Positions 13,021-14,607 of a stretch of 14,607 nucleotides of DNA are shown here, in pieces. Position 1 is the stretch's first letter. The number at the start of each line of letters is the position of its first letter. The stretch spans positions 1 through 14,607 of the forward strand of contig JBGOTP010000093.1 of assembly GCA_041476545.1 (NCBI GenBank), read 5' to 3'. Made by a program: the position numbers and the translations under genes. The DNA comes from JBGOTP01 sp041476545. Lineage in GTDB: Bacteria > Acidobacteriota > Vicinamibacteria > Vicinamibacterales > CAVVIG01. The notes below the pieces were generated by a model. It saw only the letters and a list, made by a program, of their open reading frames with translations, did not search any database and was not told where the DNA came from.

Positions 13021-14607
13021 CTACTTCGCGGCGCCGTCGAGCGAGTACGTCAGAATCCGCGGCGGCGACTGGGCCACGCTCTGGTCGCCGGCCGGGGCAC
13101 CCGGCGCCTGACCAGCACCTGCCGGCGGTGCGCCCGCTACCGGCGCGCCCGCTGCTGCCGCACCTCCCGGTCCGCCAGCGCCGCCTGGTCCACCTCCGGC
13201 GCCGCCCGGTCCGCCAGCGCCGCCCGGTCCACCTCCGGCGCCGCCCGGTCCGCCAGCGCCCGGTCCGCCGCCCGCACCGCGACCACCCATCAGCGACACG
13301 TACTGCTTACCCTCCACCATGTAGGTGATCGGCGGTCCCATGCCCTGGCGTAGTCCCGTCGCGATCTCGTGCAGCTTCTCGCCCTTGTCGGCGCTGTACA
13401 CCATCAGACGGCCATCCGGCAGTACCTGAAACACCAGATTGCCCGCCGTCGTCACCGTTCCGCCGCCAGTGCTGCCGCCGCCAACCGCGCGCCACCGCTC
13501 CTTGCCCGCCACCGGATCCCATGCGATGAGCAAGCCGCCGCGCGCGCCATCCGACGGTCCAACCATCGGCGGAACGAAGGGTGCGTTAGGTCCCCCCGGC
13601 GCAGCAGGCGCGCCTGCAACGGGAGCAGCGCCACCAGGAGCCAGGGCGCCGCCTGGTGCCCCGGGTAAACCTGGTTGAGCGCCGGCGGCGGCGGGCGGAG
13701 CCGCGCCACGACCCGTGCCTGTGTTTCGTCCACCTTCTTTAAAGACGAACGTCTCCGGATTCACCGTGTAGGTGGACGAGGACATGAACGACGCGGGAAT
13801 GTAGACGAGCCCGGTCTGCGGGTTGAAGGACATCGGCGACCAGTTGTGCGCGCCGCCAGGCCCCGGATAGATCGTCACCGGCTTCAACCCGTAGAACGCC
13901 TCGGGATGAATGAACGGACGGCCGGTCTTCTTGTCGATCGCTTCAGACCAGTTGAGCGGCGCAAACGGCACGGCCGACAGGAACTCGCCGGTCAACCGGT
14001 CGAGCACGTAGAAGTAGCCGTTCTTGTTCGCCTGCATGATCACCTTGCGCGCCCGGCCGGCGATGGTGAGATCGGCCAGCGTCAGCTGCTGCACGGTGTC
14101 GTAGTCCCACGAGTCGCCCGGCACCGCCTGGTAGTACCACTTCATCTCGCCGTTGTCCGGGTTCAGCGCGATGATCGAGCAGACGTAGAGATTGTCCTTG
14201 CCCTTCGATCCGCGCAGCACCTCGGGCCACGGTCCGCCGTTGCCGGTGCCGAAATAGAGCAGATTCGCCTGCGGGTCGTATGCCATGCCGTCCCACACCG
14301 TGGCGCCGCCGCCCATCTTGTACCACTCGCCGCTCCACGTCGGCGCGGCCTTCCTCATCGCCTCATTTTCAAAGGGCTTCGACGGATCGCCAGGCACGGT
14401 GTAGAAGCGCCACGCCCGCTGACCGGTCGTAGCATCGAACGCATCCACGAATCCGCGCACCGGATATTCCGATCCGCTCGCACCGATCATCACCTTCCCC
14501 TTCGCAATCCGCGGCGCCATCGTCAACGTGTACTGCTCCTGCGGATACGCGACGCGCGATTCCCACACGGGCTTTCCGGTGGCCGCGTCGAGCGCGACGA
14601 GCCGGCC
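13021..14607 (-). CDS. PQQ-dependent alcohol dehydrogenase (methanol/ethanol family), 5' end outside window
   Basis: 528 C-terminal residues are present and the frame stays open to the window edge (GRLVALDAATGKPVWE). This is an eight-bladed quinoprotein that oxidises alcohols in the periplasm. Visible motifs: GGATVWDGMAYDP, the active-site GTGNGGPW, catalytic PGDSWDYD (14098-14118), ANKNGYFYVLDRLTGEFL, and GGAHNWSPMSFNP. In WDYD the first Asp is the catalytic base and the second, two residues on, matches the extra metal ligand of XoxF/PedH-type lanthanide enzymes. There is no C-terminal CxxCH, so electrons go to a separate cytochrome. Two Gly/Ala/Pro-rich insertions disrupt late blades (coded near 13580-13700 and 13120-13280); the second includes 39-bp tandem repeats. 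It reads into the Fe-S and Mo subunit genes 62 bp downstream. Family firm; metal and substrate inferred. Confidence 0.9.
   Translation of the reverse strand, partial: GRLVALDAATGKPVWESRVAYPQEQYTLTMAPRIAKGKVMIGASGSEYPVRGFVDAFDATTGQRAWRFYTVPGDPSKPFENEAMRKAAPTWSGEWYKMGGGATVWDGMAYDPQANLLYFGTGNGGPWPEVLRGSKGKDNLYVCSIIALNPDNGEMKWYYQAVPGDSWDYDTVQQLTLADLTIAGRARKVIMQANKNGYFYVLDRLTGEFLSAVPFAPLNWSEAIDKKTGRPFIHPEAFYGLKPVTIYPGPGGAHNWSPMSFNPQTGLVYIPASFMSSSTYTVNPETFVFKEGGRNTGTGRGAAPPAAAGAQPGLPGAPGGALAPGGAAPVAGAPAAPGGPNAPFVPPMVGPSDGARGGLLIAWDPVAGKERWRAVGGGSTGGGTVTTAGNLVFQVLPDGRLMVYSADKGEKLHEIATGLRQGMGPPITYMVEGKQYVSLMGGRGAGGGPGAGGPGGAGGGPGGAGGPGGAGGGPGGAGGPGGAAAAGAPVAGAPPAGAGQAPGAPAGDQSVAQSPPRILTYSLDGAAK
13172..13265. 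repeat. 39-bp tandem repeat in the PQQ dehydrogenase C-terminal region
   Basis: Units 13172-13210 and 13211-13249 differ by a single base, and a third, partial unit follows to 13265. Each encodes 13 residues rich in Gly/Pro/Ala (AGGPGGAGGGPGG). Near identity points to a recent in-frame duplication. Confidence 0.8.

Noticed and set aside
1..14607. Search for tRNA, rRNA, CRISPR arrays, transposases, integrases and phage genes
   Set aside because: None was seen on either strand; the repeats found are short tandem or palindromic units without the spacing of CRISPR arrays or the inverted ends of insertion sequences.

Overview
The window is high-GC bacterial DNA from a Gram-negative aerobe with exported redox enzymes. 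Several traits together suggest Acidobacteriota, probably a Vicinamibacteria-like lineage, though no rRNA or marker gene is present to confirm this. These are carboxypeptidase-regulatory-like secreted proteins, a DUF1800/DUF1501 pair, a Tat-exported molybdenum hydroxylase, a PQQ dehydrogenase, and short degenerate repeats between genes.

Left part (1-3500, mixed strands). It opens with the C-terminal end of a NarK-type nitrate/nitrite transporter. Next comes a complete MntA-HepT type toxin-antitoxin pair, whose antitoxin appears to start without a leader (a perfect TATAAT lies 7 bp before GTG). A TipAS-domain protein that has lost its MerR DNA-binding half and two small proteins, one a regular heptad coiled coil, follow. 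The stretch also holds broken gene ends: a possible DUF6933-like piece, the C-terminus of a PQQ dehydrogenase, and the C-terminus of a SpoIIE/RsbU-type phosphatase. The last two lie back to back, as if one deletion removed the 5' halves of two divergent genes.

Middle (3507-9464). A secreted protein with a carboxypeptidase-regulatory-like domain (+) faces a minus-strand block. That block runs, in transcription order, DUF1800, Tat-exported DUF1501, then an exported protein joining a CxxCH cytochrome c domain to a PHM-like type II copper monooxygenase fold with its copper-ligand pattern intact. A related 7-bp direct repeat occurs at two intergenic places. More fragments lie at 9360-9990: a cytochrome c C-terminus, a tail of a regulatory-like domain protein, and a nucleotidyltransferase N-terminus.

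Right part (10071-14607, all minus). Transcription enters with a PQQ alcohol dehydrogenase (5' end outside the window) that carries a WDYD motif suggesting lanthanide use. The [2Fe-2S] and molybdopterin subunits of a xanthine dehydrogenase/aldehyde oxidase-family enzyme follow with an ATGA overlap. Alcohol to aldehyde to acid oxidation outside the cytoplasm is a reasonable joint role, but it is inferred. No RNA genes, CRISPR arrays, transposases or phage genes were seen. I do not claim a wholly new system. The most unusual signals are the gene remnants with their deletion scar, the heme-copper fusion enzyme, the leaderless toxin-antitoxin start, and the repeats placed inside coding sequence.
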